Below are positions 53,629-61,207 of a stretch of 64,000 bases of DNA, piece after piece. Each line of letters starts with the position of its first letter. The first letter of the stretch is position 1. Made by a program: the position numbers and the translations under genes. The notes below the pieces were generated by a model, which saw nothing but the letters and a program-made list of their open reading frames with translations, was not told the DNA's origin and did no database searches. This DNA comes from Bacteroidota bacterium (GTDB taxonomy: Bacteria; Bacteroidota; Bacteroidia; Chitinophagales; Chitinophagaceae): positions 1-64,000 of the forward strand of contig JABDFW010000005.1 in assembly GCA_013286305.1 (NCBI GenBank), read 5' to 3'.

Positions 53629-54176
53629 ATCTCCCTAAAGGGAGACTTTGAAAGACGTTTAGAGTTAAACAGAAAAATTGTTATTAAGCATGTGCTAAAG
53701 AAGAGATATTAAGACGAATGGAAGAAAGAAAAAATATAAGATCGGCGTTCAAAAAGGACGGAATGTTTAACGAAGCAAATCCGTTAATGTTTGAATTGGC
53801 AAAACGGCTAAGGAAAAATATGACACATGCAGAAGTTATATTATGGGGATATTTAAGAGAAGGAGTTAAAGGATTAAAATTTAGGAGGCAACATCCAATT
53901 GGAATTTATGTAGCCGATTTTTATTGTCATAAAGTAAAACTGATTATTGAAATTGACGGATGTATTCATGATGAAGTTGAAGTGAAAGAGCATGATATGA
54001 AAAGGGAAAATGATTTAAAAGATTGGGGATATAATATATTAAGATTTACAAATGAAAGAACAGAAAAAGAAACAGCCGGGGTGCTCGCGGAAATAAGCGC
54101 GGCAGTTGAAAATTTAACAGGAATAATAATTACTTAACAGGTTTATAAGTCTCCCTTTAGGGAGGTTTGGAGGGTG
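53620..54176. mobile_element. DUF559 cassette bracketed by inverted palindromic repeats
   Basis: The left repeat (53620-53651, accctctaaatctccctaaa and onward) and the reverse complement of the right repeat (54144-54175) match at 28 of 32 positions. They enclose one gene, a DUF559 protein, between trpE and trpG. The left repeat contains the trpE stop, and the right one supplies GGAGGG just before the trpG ATG. I infer an inserted cassette; a target duplication is not visible. Confidence 0.5.
53718..54137 (+). CDS. DUF559 family protein (VSR-like PD-(D/E)XK nuclease fold)
   Basis: Protein of 139 residues with the typical DUF559 layout: AKRLRKNMTHAEVILWGYLR, LKFRRQHPIGIYVADFYCHKVKLIIEIDG (Asp and Glu of the nuclease core, split here by description only), and a C-terminal WGYNILRFTNE. 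The family is related to very-short-patch-repair endonucleases. It interrupts the trp operon between trpE and trpG and is flanked by inverted repeats. Its AT content and codon use differ from trp genes. Activity and target are unknown. Confidence 0.88.
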   Translation: MEERKNIRSAFKKDGMFNEANPLMFELAKRLRKNMTHAEVILWGYLREGVKGLKFRRQHPIGIYVADFYCHKVKLIIEIDGCIHDEVEVKEHDMKRENDLKDWGYNILRFTNERTEKETAGVLAEISAAVENLTGIIIT

Positions 54177-54178
54177 AC

Positions 54179-54778
54179 ATGAAAATTTTAGTTTTTGACA
54201 ATTACGACAGCTTTACTTACAATCTTGTTCATTTAGTGGAGAAGATCATGCACCAAAAAGTGGATGTGCATAGAAACGATATGATACCATTAGAGAGGGT
54301 AAAAGAATATGACAAGATCATACTCTCGCCGGGGCCCGGCATACCGGAAGAAGCAGGGTTGTTATTGCCTTTAATAAAGGAATATGCCTCGTCTAAATCT
54401 ATACTTGGTGTTTGTTTGGGGCATCAAGCCATTGGGCAGGCGTTTGGTGGCACGCTGATTAATTTATCAAAGGTGTATCATGGAGTTGCGACGAAGATTG
54501 AAGTAGTTAAAAGTGAAAAGTTAAAAGTTAAAAGTGAAGAGAGTAAAGCAGATCTTTTTGAAGGGCTACCGGGTGAATTAACCGTGGGCCGTTACCATAG
54601 CTGGGTAATAAGCGGAGAAGGCTTCCCCGAAGTATTGGAAATAACAGCAAAGGATGAAAATAACATGATAATGGCTTTGCAACATAAAACGTACGATGTG
54701 CAGGGCGTACAGTTTCACCCGGAAAGTGTGTTAACGCCCGATGGGGAAAAGATAATGAGGAATTGGTTAAAAACGTAA
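54179..54778 (+). CDS. trpG: Anthranilate synthase component II (glutamine amidotransferase) with repeat-derived insert
   Basis: Supplies ammonia from glutamine to TrpE; 199 residues from the ATG at 54179. The catalytic cysteine is in GVCLGHQAIGQAFGG, and the His/Glu pair is in VQFHPESVLTPDG. Between VATKIEV and ADLFEGLPGEL there is an extra lysine/serine segment (VKSEKLKVKSEESK) that the family normally lacks. Its DNA (54505-54543) is an array of 'aaaagtt' words, so the array has entered the gene in frame. The start is 4 nt after a GGAGGG in the upstream repeat. Confidence 0.94.
   Translation: MKILVFDNYDSFTYNLVHLVEKIMHQKVDVHRNDMIPLERVKEYDKIILSPGPGIPEEAGLLLPLIKEYASSKSILGVCLGHQAIGQAFGGTLINLSKVYHGVATKIEVVKSEKLKVKSEESKADLFEGLPGELTVGRYHSWVISGEGFPEVLEITAKDENNMIMALQHKTYDVQGVQFHPESVLTPDGEKIMRNWLKT
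54505..54543 (+). repeat. 'aaaagtt' word array inside trpG
   Basis: agttaaaagtgaaaagttaa is followed by aagttaaaagtgaagagag. It is translated as lysine/serine/valine-rich residues. Confidence 0.7.
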
Positions 54779-54935
54779 ACCCCCATCCCCTAAAGGGGGT
54801 GTAAGGAGTATGAATGTTACCACGCGAATATTTAGTTTATTTTATTAAAATAGATACGATCACTTCTTAAACTTCACATCTTGAAGAGGATGTGAAAAAG
54901 TTTAAGGCAAAAATCTCCCCTTTAGGGGTAGGGGC
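54779..54935. repeat. Inverted pair of CTAAAGGG repeats without a gene
   Basis: A left copy (54779-54802, cccccatcccctaaaggggg) and an inverted right copy (54911-54935) enclose about 110 nt with an inner hairpin (cttcacatc...gatgtgaa). The layout equals the DUF559 cassette but lacks a gene. The right copy leaves GGGGTAGGGG just before the trpD start. Confidence 0.65.
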
Positions 54936-54937
54936 AT

Positions 54938-55933
54938 ATGAAAAAGATACTTCAATTTTTATTCGAACATAAAACGCTGTCACGCGAACAGGCTAAAGAA
55001 ATACTTACCAATATTTCCAAAAGTATATATAACGATCATGAGGTTACAGCTTTTATTACAGTGTTCCTTATGCGAAGCATTACTATTGAAGAGCTGCAGG
55101 GCTTTCGCGATGCATTGCTTGAGTTGTGTGTGAAAGTGGACATGAGCGATTATAAAACCATAGATATTGTTGGTACCGGCGGGGATGGAAAAAATACTTT
55201 TAATATATCAACGCTCGCCTGTTTTATTGTTGCGGGTACTGGGCAAAAGGTTGCAAAGCATGGTAACTATGGGGCATCAACCATAAGCGGCGCATCCAAT
55301 GTTATGGAACAGCTTGGTTACAAGTTTAAAAGCAACAATGACCAGCTTAAGAAGGAAGTGGAAGAAGCAAACATTTGTTTCCTTCATGCGCCGGTATTCC
55401 ATCCTGCATTAAAAGCAGTGGGACCCATACGCAGGAATATTGGGTTGCGCACATTCTTTAATATGCTCGGGCCAATGGTTAACCCTGCTTCACCGCAATA
55501 CCAGTTGATAGGGGTGTATAGCCTGGAGATGGCACGCATTTATAATTATCTTTTACAATCAACAGGAAAAGCTTTTACTATTATTCACGGGCTGGATGGC
55601 TACGATGAAATTTCCCTTACAAACGATACAAAAGTGATCACAAATAAAGGTGAATATATCATGACCCCTGAACAGCTTGGCAAGCGTATGGTAGAGCCGC
55701 AGGATATTTATGGTGGCAACTCGGTGGAAGAAGCAGCGAAAATATTTTTAAAGGTGATAAAAGGGGAGGGTACATGGGCGCAAAGCGCGGTAGTGCTCGC
55801 CAATGCGGCGATGGCATTGGATTGCACAGGCGAATACAAAACCTATGATGATGCATACCATGCAGCGGTAGAGAGTCTGGAAAGCGGAAAAGCATATCAA
55901 TCGTTGCGGAAATTGATTGAGTTGCAGAACTGA
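54938..55933 (+). CDS. trpD: Anthranilate phosphoribosyltransferase
   Basis: Transfers phosphoribosyl from PRPP to anthranilate; 331 residues. Motifs are VGTGGDGKNTFNISTLACFIVA (PRPP loop), KHGNYGASTISGASNVMEQLGY, and RNIGLRTFFNMLGPMVNPA. The start ATG lies 3-5 nt after a repeat-derived G-rich stretch. Confidence 0.95.
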   Translation: MKKILQFLFEHKTLSREQAKEILTNISKSIYNDHEVTAFITVFLMRSITIEELQGFRDALLELCVKVDMSDYKTIDIVGTGGDGKNTFNISTLACFIVAGTGQKVAKHGNYGASTISGASNVMEQLGYKFKSNNDQLKKEVEEANICFLHAPVFHPALKAVGPIRRNIGLRTFFNMLGPMVNPASPQYQLIGVYSLEMARIYNYLLQSTGKAFTIIHGLDGYDEISLTNDTKVITNKGEYIMTPEQLGKRMVEPQDIYGGNSVEEAAKIFLKVIKGEGTWAQSAVVLANAAMALDCTGEYKTYDDAYHAAVESLESGKAYQSLRKLIELQN

Positions 55934-55934
55934 A

Positions 55935-56112
55935 TACAAGCCCCTCCGCCCCTAAAGGGGGACTATGGCGCACGATGAAGGCGGAGAATGATAGTACATG
56001 ATAAACTATACAAAAAATGACAATTATGAGTGATGCTGCAGACAAACTTAACCAGTTTCAAGTTCCCCCTTTAGAGCCTGTCCCGAATTCATTTCGGGAG
56101 GGCGGAGGGGGT
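55935..56112. repeat. Inverted CTAAAGGG repeats around the trpC start
   Basis: The left copy (about 55938-55966, gcccctccgcccctaaaggg) is matched in inverted orientation at 56061-56112. The right copy carries an extra CCCGAA/TTCGGG palindrome of about 25 nt and is translated as the TrpC N-terminal extension. Confidence 0.65.
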
Positions 56113-56907
56113 AATATCTTAGAAAAAATAATTGCAGATAAAAGGGAAGAAGTAGCCTTAAAAAAAAGGCTTATCCCTGTTGAGGCGTGGGAGTATTTGC
56201 CGCATTGGCAGGAGAAAAGAGTTTCTTTAAAAGCATCTTTACTTAAACCAAATGCAACCGGCATCATTGCTGAGTTTAAGAGAAAGTCCCCTTCTAAAGG
56301 CTTTATCAATGGCAAGGCTGAAGTGAGTGATGTGGTTTCTGCTTATGACATGGCTGCTTCGGGTATATCTGTGCTTACAGACGAAAAATATTTCGGAGGT
56401 ACCAATGACGACCTAATGGCGGCAAGAGAAATAGTATCCGTACCTCTTTTGCGCAAGGACTTTATCATAGATGAATACCAGTTGCATGAGGCCCTGGGAA
56501 TAGGCGCTGATGTTATATTGCTGATAGCTGCATGCTTATCAAAAGAAGAAGTAAAACAATTAGCCCAAAAAGCAAAAGCCCTTCAATTGGAGGTGTTGCT
56601 CGAGATACATAATGAAGAAGAACTGGGGCATATCTGTGATGAAGTGGATTTGGTGGGTGTAAATAACCGTAGCCTTAAAACATTTGAAGTTGATATTAAT
56701 ACATCCCTGCAATTAATACAATTTATACCAAAAGAAAAATTGGCTATTGCAGAAAGTGGCATTAGTAACGTGGATACAATTGTAACTTTGAAAAAAGCCG
56801 GTTTTAAAGGGTTTCTCATCGGGGAAAACTTTATGAAACAAGCCAAGCCTTCGATTGCCTTTGCTGATTTTGTAAAAGCCCTTCGTGCTTCTTTAAAAGA
56901 AGTATAG
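56017..56907 (+). CDS. trpC: Indole-3-glycerol-phosphate synthase with repeat-encoded N-terminus
   Basis: Ring-closure step of tryptophan synthesis; TIM barrel of 296 residues if started at 56017 (293 from the ATG at 56026). The family usually begins at what is here residue 34 (NILEKIIADKREEVALKK). Motifs are IIAEFKRKSPSKG, LTDEKYFGG, LLRKDFIIDEYQLHEA, GVNNRSL and AESGIS. The preceding 25 or so residues (QVPPLEPVPNSFREGGGG) are encoded by a palindromic repeat. No ATG, GTG or TTG follows the repeat before the conserved core, so the repeat is probably translated. Confidence 0.93.
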   Translation: MTIMSDAADKLNQFQVPPLEPVPNSFREGGGGNILEKIIADKREEVALKKRLIPVEAWEYLPHWQEKRVSLKASLLKPNATGIIAEFKRKSPSKGFINGKAEVSDVVSAYDMAASGISVLTDEKYFGGTNDDLMAAREIVSVPLLRKDFIIDEYQLHEALGIGADVILLIAACLSKEEVKQLAQKAKALQLEVLLEIHNEEELGHICDEVDLVGVNNRSLKTFEVDINTSLQLIQFIPKEKLAIAESGISNVDTIVTLKKAGFKGFLIGENFMKQAKPSIAFADFVKALRASLKEV

Positions 56908-56927
56908 GAGAGCATAATATTTTTTAC

Positions 56928-57641
56928 ATGAGCGGGGCTGATTTGAATATGAACAATGCAGAAAATCCTTCTTCCGGGGGTAAAGTTTCGCGCGTACGTG
57001 TTAAGGTTTGTGGAATGACAAGCCCGGAACAGGTTCAGCAACTGGATGATATGGGAATAGAATTTACCGGTTTTATTTTTTATCCCCGGTCGCCACGCTT
57101 TGTTCACAGGCATATGACAGCAGAGGAGATAAAAAAAATAAGAGGCCGTATAAATAAGGTAGGTGTGTTTGTAAATGCAACTGCTGAGGAAGTATTGCGT
57201 ACGGTAGATAAATGCGGCTTATACCTTGTGCAATTGCACGGTGATGAATCACCAAAAGTTTGTGAAAAAATTGCTGATTATATAACCGTGGTAAAGGCAT
57301 TCAGGTTGGCAGAAGATGAAAATATACTTTGGAAAATAAAAGATTACCAGGATGTGGTGGATATGTTTCTTTTTGATACCGAAGGCGCGGGATATGGAGG
57401 TACCGGTAAAAAATTTAACTGGGAATTGCTGAAAGGCCTGAATATTGGGAAACCTTTTTTTTTAAGCGGGGGCATTACACCCGCAGATGCTGAAGCGTTA
57501 AAAATATTTCAAAGAGAGCCCGTTGCAAAAGACCTGTTTGCTGTTGATATAAACAGCAAATTTGAAGTAGTTCCCGGAGTGAAGGATATTGAAAAGATAG
57601 GAAAATTTGTGAAGGAGTTGTCAGAACCACGATTTGGGTAG
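56928..57641 (+). CDS. trpF: Phosphoribosylanthranilate isomerase
   Basis: TIM-barrel isomerase of 237 residues. Core motifs are RVKVCGMTSPEQV (catalytic Cys), FTGFIFYPRSPRFV, VQLHGDE, and GTGKKFNWELL, then FFLSGGITPADAEAL and VDINSKFE. The family is commonly about 205-215 residues; the first 20 or so residues are extra and the start (56928 or ATG at 56949) is uncertain. The last residues SEPRFG and the stop are encoded by a dispersed repeat that is the left arm of the GxxExxY cassette. Confidence 0.93.
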   Translation: MSGADLNMNNAENPSSGGKVSRVRVKVCGMTSPEQVQQLDDMGIEFTGFIFYPRSPRFVHRHMTAEEIKKIRGRINKVGVFVNATAEEVLRTVDKCGLYLVQLHGDESPKVCEKIADYITVVKAFRLAEDENILWKIKDYQDVVDMFLFDTEGAGYGGTGKKFNWELLKGLNIGKPFFLSGGITPADAEALKIFQREPVAKDLFAVDINSKFEVVPGVKDIEKIGKFVKELSEPRFG

Positions 57642-58117
57642 ATTTTAGAGATTTGAGGATAGCTTGTAGCAATAACATTTAATATTTAGTAATGCCTGAA
57701 TATAAATATCACGATATTACCCAAAAGATTATTGGTGCTGCTATGCGGGTCCATTCAGTGTTGGGCAATGGCTTTCAGGAAGTAATTTATCAAAGGGCAC
57801 TTGAAATAGAATTTAAAGAATTAAGACTTTCTTATGAAAGAGAATATAATATGAAGGTTTATTATAAAGGGAATGACATTGGAGAAAGGCGTGTTGACTT
57901 TTTGGTAGAAGGGAAAATAATGGTAGAATTAAAAGCTATAATTAATTTAGAAAACGTTCATTTGGCCCAGGCAAAAAATTACCTGGAAGCTTATAATGTT
58001 GAAGTGGGACTACTTTTAAATTTTGGCGCAATAAGCTTGGAAGTAAGACGATTGGGAAATAATAAGTATTCTCCCAATATCCTTTAATCCCTAAAATCTA
58101 CCCAAATCGTGGTTCAG
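57622..58117. mobile_element. GxxExxY cassette bracketed by 39-base inverted repeats
   Basis: The left arm is 57622-57660 and the right arm 58079-58117, in inverted orientation, matching at 35 of 39 positions (shared core gaaccacgatttgggtagat). They enclose one gene, the GxxExxY protein. The trpF stop lies in the left arm. The GxxExxY stop and the GTG start of the acetyltransferase lie in the right arm. A related single copy is found at 17336. Transposition is inferred, not shown. Confidence 0.55.
57692..58087 (+). CDS. GxxExxY family protein (PD-(D/E)XK-like)
   Basis: Protein of 131 residues carrying the family motif in GNGFQEVIYQRAL (G-x-x-E-x-x-Y). The C-terminal half has VDFLVEGKIMVELKAI, the D...ELK arrangement of the PD-(D/E)XK nuclease fold (PDDEXK_3). 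The family occurs in many scattered copies in some genomes, with unknown function. Here it interrupts the trp operon and is flanked by inverted repeats. Its stop codon is inside the right repeat. Confidence 0.88.
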   Translation: MPEYKYHDITQKIIGAAMRVHSVLGNGFQEVIYQRALEIEFKELRLSYEREYNMKVYYKGNDIGERRVDFLVEGKIMVELKAIINLENVHLAQAKNYLEAYNVEVGLLLNFGAISLEVRRLGNNKYSPNIL

Positions 58118-58603
58118 ACAAGAGATGCCGTTTTAGATGATTTGCCGCAACTGCTGGATATATACAATGATATTATCCTGCATACTACTGCTGTGTACGA
58201 TTATGAGCCGCACACACTTGAAATGCGCAAACAATGGTTTGAAACAAAACAGCAACAGGGTTTTCCTGTATTTGTGGCGGAAGAGGATGGAGTAATAGTT
58301 GGGTTTAGTTCTATCGGGTCATTTAGGGCATGGGCGGCATATAAATATTCAGTGGAGAATTCTATATATGTAAAAGCGGATTGCAGGGGTAAGGGCATGG
58401 GAAAAGTATTAATGCAGCCATTGATTGAAGCATCAAAAACGTTGGGAATGCACACTATCATTGCCAGTATAGATGCAAACAATGAAGCAAGTTTAAAGTT
58501 GCATAAAAGTTTTGGCTTTCAGGAAGTAGCGCATTTTAAACAGGTAGGCTACAAGTTCGACCGGTGGCTGGATTTGAAGTTTTTACAGTTGATATTTGAC
58601 TAA
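58109..58603 (+). CDS. GNAT N-acetyltransferase (phosphinothricin acetyltransferase-like)
   Basis: Protein of 164 residues of the Pat/MnaT branch of GNAT enzymes: VFVAEEDGVIVGFSSIGSFR, SIYVKADCRGKGMGKVLMQPLI (acetyl-CoA loop RGKGMG), and IIASIDANNEASLKLHKSFGFQEVAHFKQVG. The start is GTG at 58109, inside the right repeat of the GxxExxY cassette; its first residues (MVQTRDA) may be repeat-derived. The substrate may be an amino acid or its derivative. It is not a tryptophan-pathway gene. Confidence 0.87.
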   Translation: MVQTRDAVLDDLPQLLDIYNDIILHTTAVYDYEPHTLEMRKQWFETKQQQGFPVFVAEEDGVIVGFSSIGSFRAWAAYKYSVENSIYVKADCRGKGMGKVLMQPLIEASKTLGMHTIIASIDANNEASLKLHKSFGFQEVAHFKQVGYKFDRWLDLKFLQLIFD

Positions 58604-58659
58604 GATTTTGACCTGATTTTTTTGATGCGTCTGAAAGGTTAACCCAAAAATTATTAAAG

Positions 58660-59238
58660 ATGGACTCCTTTTTTTCATTCCTACGTGGCAAAAAACCTTC
58701 TTTAAAAATTGACTTTTCAAAGGGGAATGAAGCATACAAAAAAGGTTGTTCCCTTGCCGATAAAAGACAATGTGAAGAGGCGCTAATTTTTTTGGATATT
58801 GCTATTAATAATGCAATAGCAGAAGCTTATCAAGAAAGAGGACATTGTTTAATGTCTCTTGAATTTTATATTGACGCTATAGAAGATTTCAATATAGCTA
58901 TTAAACATAATTCAACAGATTGTAACTTATATTTTTGTAGGGGTTTATCAAGACACACAATAGGGGACTTATCAGGGGCTATTTCTGATAAAAGCCTTGC
59001 CATCGCGTATTCGAAGTTAAAGAATGAAGAAAATGCTAATAGAGATATCAAAGCAAAAAATATGGGTTATAACAGTATAACAGAGTACTATGAAGTATTT
59101 ATGGAAGATTGGGAAAGAGATTTAGATTTCGATATTAACATGAGAGATAAACTTAGTAAATTAACGGACGCTTCTTTAGCAAATCAACTTCTTAACCAAC
59201 ATTGTCAAATGTGGGATGTGCATCGAAAAAGGCGATAA
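58660..59238 (+). CDS. TPR-repeat protein
   Basis: Protein of 192 residues with tetratricopeptide-like repeats between about residues 20 and 130 (CEEALIFLDIAINNAIAEAYQERGHC; YIDAIEDFNIAIKHNSTDCNLYFCRGL; DLSGAISDKSLAIAYS). There is no signal peptide. Composition is AT-rich, as in the following gene, which suggests that both are acquired. It probably mediates protein contacts; the partner is unknown. Confidence 0.75.
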   Translation: MDSFFSFLRGKKPSLKIDFSKGNEAYKKGCSLADKRQCEEALIFLDIAINNAIAEAYQERGHCLMSLEFYIDAIEDFNIAIKHNSTDCNLYFCRGLSRHTIGDLSGAISDKSLAIAYSKLKNEENANRDIKAKNMGYNSITEYYEVFMEDWERDLDFDINMRDKLSKLTDASLANQLLNQHCQMWDVHRKRR

Positions 59239-59279
59239 ATTATTAGAGAGGTTTATCATAACATAATTTTAAGAGGGTA

Positions 59280-59312
59280 TTTAAGAAAAATTAAGAAAGT
59301 TAAGAAAGTTAA
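59280..59312 (+). repeat. 'aagaaagtt' tandem words
   Basis: Three to four copies of 'aagaaagtt' or near variants just upstream of the GIY-YIG-like gene. Confidence 0.6.
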
Positions 59313-59317
59313 GATAA

Positions 59318-59770
59318 ATGAATATGACCGTGCTAAATATGTTTTTAGAAAATCAACTATATTCTTGGAAAAATTTTCCATGTACCAGATTACGCGAATT
59401 AGAAGATATAGCATTTAAGAACCATCTCGCGGTCGAAAATGGTGTTTATATATTTTATTCTTCTACAAATATCTCTCGATTAAAAGGGAAGTCGAAAATT
59501 ATATATGTTGGACATGGACAAATTTATAAACGTTTGATACCAATTTTGGAGTTTATTTTTGAAAATCATAGCAATGAAACAAAAAGGAAGCACAGTGCGA
59601 AAAAAGATTTAAAGAGAATATATCAAGACAAAAATTTGCGTATAAATATTAATGTGTCTTATTGTATTATTGAAACAAAAGAAAAAGCTAAAGAATTAGA
59701 GAAGGAAATTTTAGAAGAATATTGCAAAAAACATATTGAGCCGCCTCCATTAAATCATACGCGAAAATGA
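59318..59770 (+). CDS. GIY-YIG-like nuclease domain protein
   Basis: Protein of 150 residues. The pattern GVYIF (42-46), IIYVGHGQIYKRL (61-73) with Arg72, the Glu-rich helix KAKELEKEILEEY and the terminal PPPLN fits the GIY-YIG nuclease fold in order and spacing. It is AT-rich and lies between a TPR gene and trpB. With DUF559 and GxxExxY it makes three nuclease-like genes in one biosynthetic operon. I rate the fold as likely and the function as unknown. Confidence 0.68.
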   Translation: MNMTVLNMFLENQLYSWKNFPCTRLRELEDIAFKNHLAVENGVYIFYSSTNISRLKGKSKIIYVGHGQIYKRLIPILEFIFENHSNETKRKHSAKKDLKRIYQDKNLRININVSYCIIETKEKAKELEKEILEEYCKKHIEPPPLNHTRK

Positions 59771-59913
59771 GTGATGGACAAAGTTGCAGATGTTCCAGTG
59801 TGCGACGCAACCGCCGCTTCATAGCACCACAACAGCCGGTAACAAAAACATAAAACACAAAACAGAAAACGTATATCAGGGCAATCAGATAAATCAGTTT
59901 AAAATCGTGGTTA
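59771..59913. other. Gap before trpB
   Basis: Mixed sequence of 143 nt with 'aaaacaca' runs and, just before trpB, 'ttaaaatcgtggttaatg', a fragment resembling the end of the GxxExxY-flanking repeat. No gene is seen. Confidence 0.5.
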
Positions 59914-61137
59914 ATGATAAATACAACAATATCGCTGAACAGGGGCACATATAAGCAGCCAAATATTTTTGGGTATTATGGCAATTATGGCGGGGCTTAT
60001 ATTCCGGAGATGCTGCACAGGAATGTGGAGGAATTAAAGGAGAGGTACCTGGAGATCATGTACGAGCCTGCGTTTCAAAAAGAGTTTCGTGATCTGCTAC
60101 GCGATTATGTGGGCAGGCCAACTCCTCTTTTTTATGCAAAACGGCTGAGCGAAAAACATAACACCAACATTTACTTAAAACGCGAAGACCTTAACCATAC
60201 CGGTGCGCATAAAATTAATAATGCAATAGGCCAGGTGCTGCTTGCGCAAAGGTTAGGCAAGAAAAGGATTATTGCGGAAACGGGCGCAGGCCAGCACGGG
60301 GTGGCAACAGCAACCGTATGTGCATTAATGGGGCTGGAATGTATAGTATATATGGGTGTAAAGGATATTGAACGTCAGGCGCCGAATGTTGCACGTATGA
60401 AAATGCTTGGTGCAACAGTGCGCCCTGCGGCAAGCGGAAGCCAAACATTAAAAGACGCAACCAATGAAGCAATCCGCGACTGGATAAATAACCCTAATGA
60501 TACACATTATGTAATAGGCAGCGTTGTAGGGCCGCACCCTTACCCGGATATGGTGGCACGCTTTCAAAGTATCATCAGTGAGGAGACCCGTAAGCAATTA
60601 TTGGAACATACGGGCAGTGAATTGCCAACACATGTTATTGCTTGTGTGGGTGGAGGCAGTAATGCTGCAGGTGCGTTTTATCATTTCTTAGATGAACTAA
60701 CTGTAAAGCTAATTGCCGTTGAAGCGGCAGGCCATGGAGTGCACAGTGGGATGAGCGCGGCCACCACGCAATTAGGCAGGCCCGGCGTATTACACGGCAG
60801 CAAAAGTTTAGTAATGCAAACAGAAGATGGGCAGGTGGTTGAACCGCACAGTATTTCTGCGGGGCTGGATTACCCGGGCATTGGCCCAATGCACGCGCAT
60901 TTATTTGAAACCGGCCGGGGCACCTTTTTAAGCGCTACAGATGATGAAGCATTACAGGCAGCTTTTGAATTATGCAGGCTGGAAGGCATTATTCCCGCAT
61001 TGGAAAGCGCGCATGCCCTGGCAGCATTAAATCAATTGAGGTTTAAGAGAACGGATACTTTGGTAGTATGTTTAAGTGGGAGAGGAGATAAGGATTTGGC
61101 AACGTATATGAAGAATATAGAAGCCCCTAACCCCTGA
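59914..61137 (+). CDS. trpB: Tryptophan synthase beta chain
   Basis: PLP enzyme joining indole and serine; 407 residues. Motifs are [46 protein letters not shown] (PLP lysine), [35 protein letters not shown], and the terminal [10 protein letters not shown]. The last residues (EAPNP) and the stop come from a CCCCT-type repeat. Confidence 0.96.
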   Translation: MINTTISLNRGTYKQPNIFGYYGNYGGAYIPEMLHRNVEELKERYLEIMYEPAFQKEFRDLLRDYVGRPTPLFYAKRLSEKHNTNIYLKREDLNHTGAHKINNAIGQVLLAQRLGKKRIIAETGAGQHGVATATVCALMGLECIVYMGVKDIERQAPNVARMKMLGATVRPAASGSQTLKDATNEAIRDWINNPNDTHYVIGSVVGPHPYPDMVARFQSIISEETRKQLLEHTGSELPTHVIACVGGGSNAAGAFYHFLDELTVKLIAVEAAGHGVHSGMSAATTQLGRPGVLHGSKSLVMQTEDGQVVEPHSISAGLDYPGIGPMHAHLFETGRGTFLSATDDEALQAAFELCRLEGIIPALESAHALAALNQLRFKRTDTLVVCLSGRGDKDLATYMKNIEAPNP

Positions 61138-61148
61138 AGGGGAATGGG
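61120..61148 (+). repeat. CCCCT/AGGGG repeat at the trpB stop
   Basis: gaagcccctaacccctgaag is followed by gggaatggg. The TGA stop of trpB is inside it. Confidence 0.55.
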
Positions 61149-61207
61149 AAAGCGAAAAATGAAACGTTAGATATGCAAATAGCATTTAATAAATTGAATA
61201 CACGCTA

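Noticed and set aside
54811..54849. Twelve-codon frame with an upstream AGGAG between trpG and trpD
   Set aside because: It lies within the inverted repeat pair and has no regulatory codon bias; probably chance.
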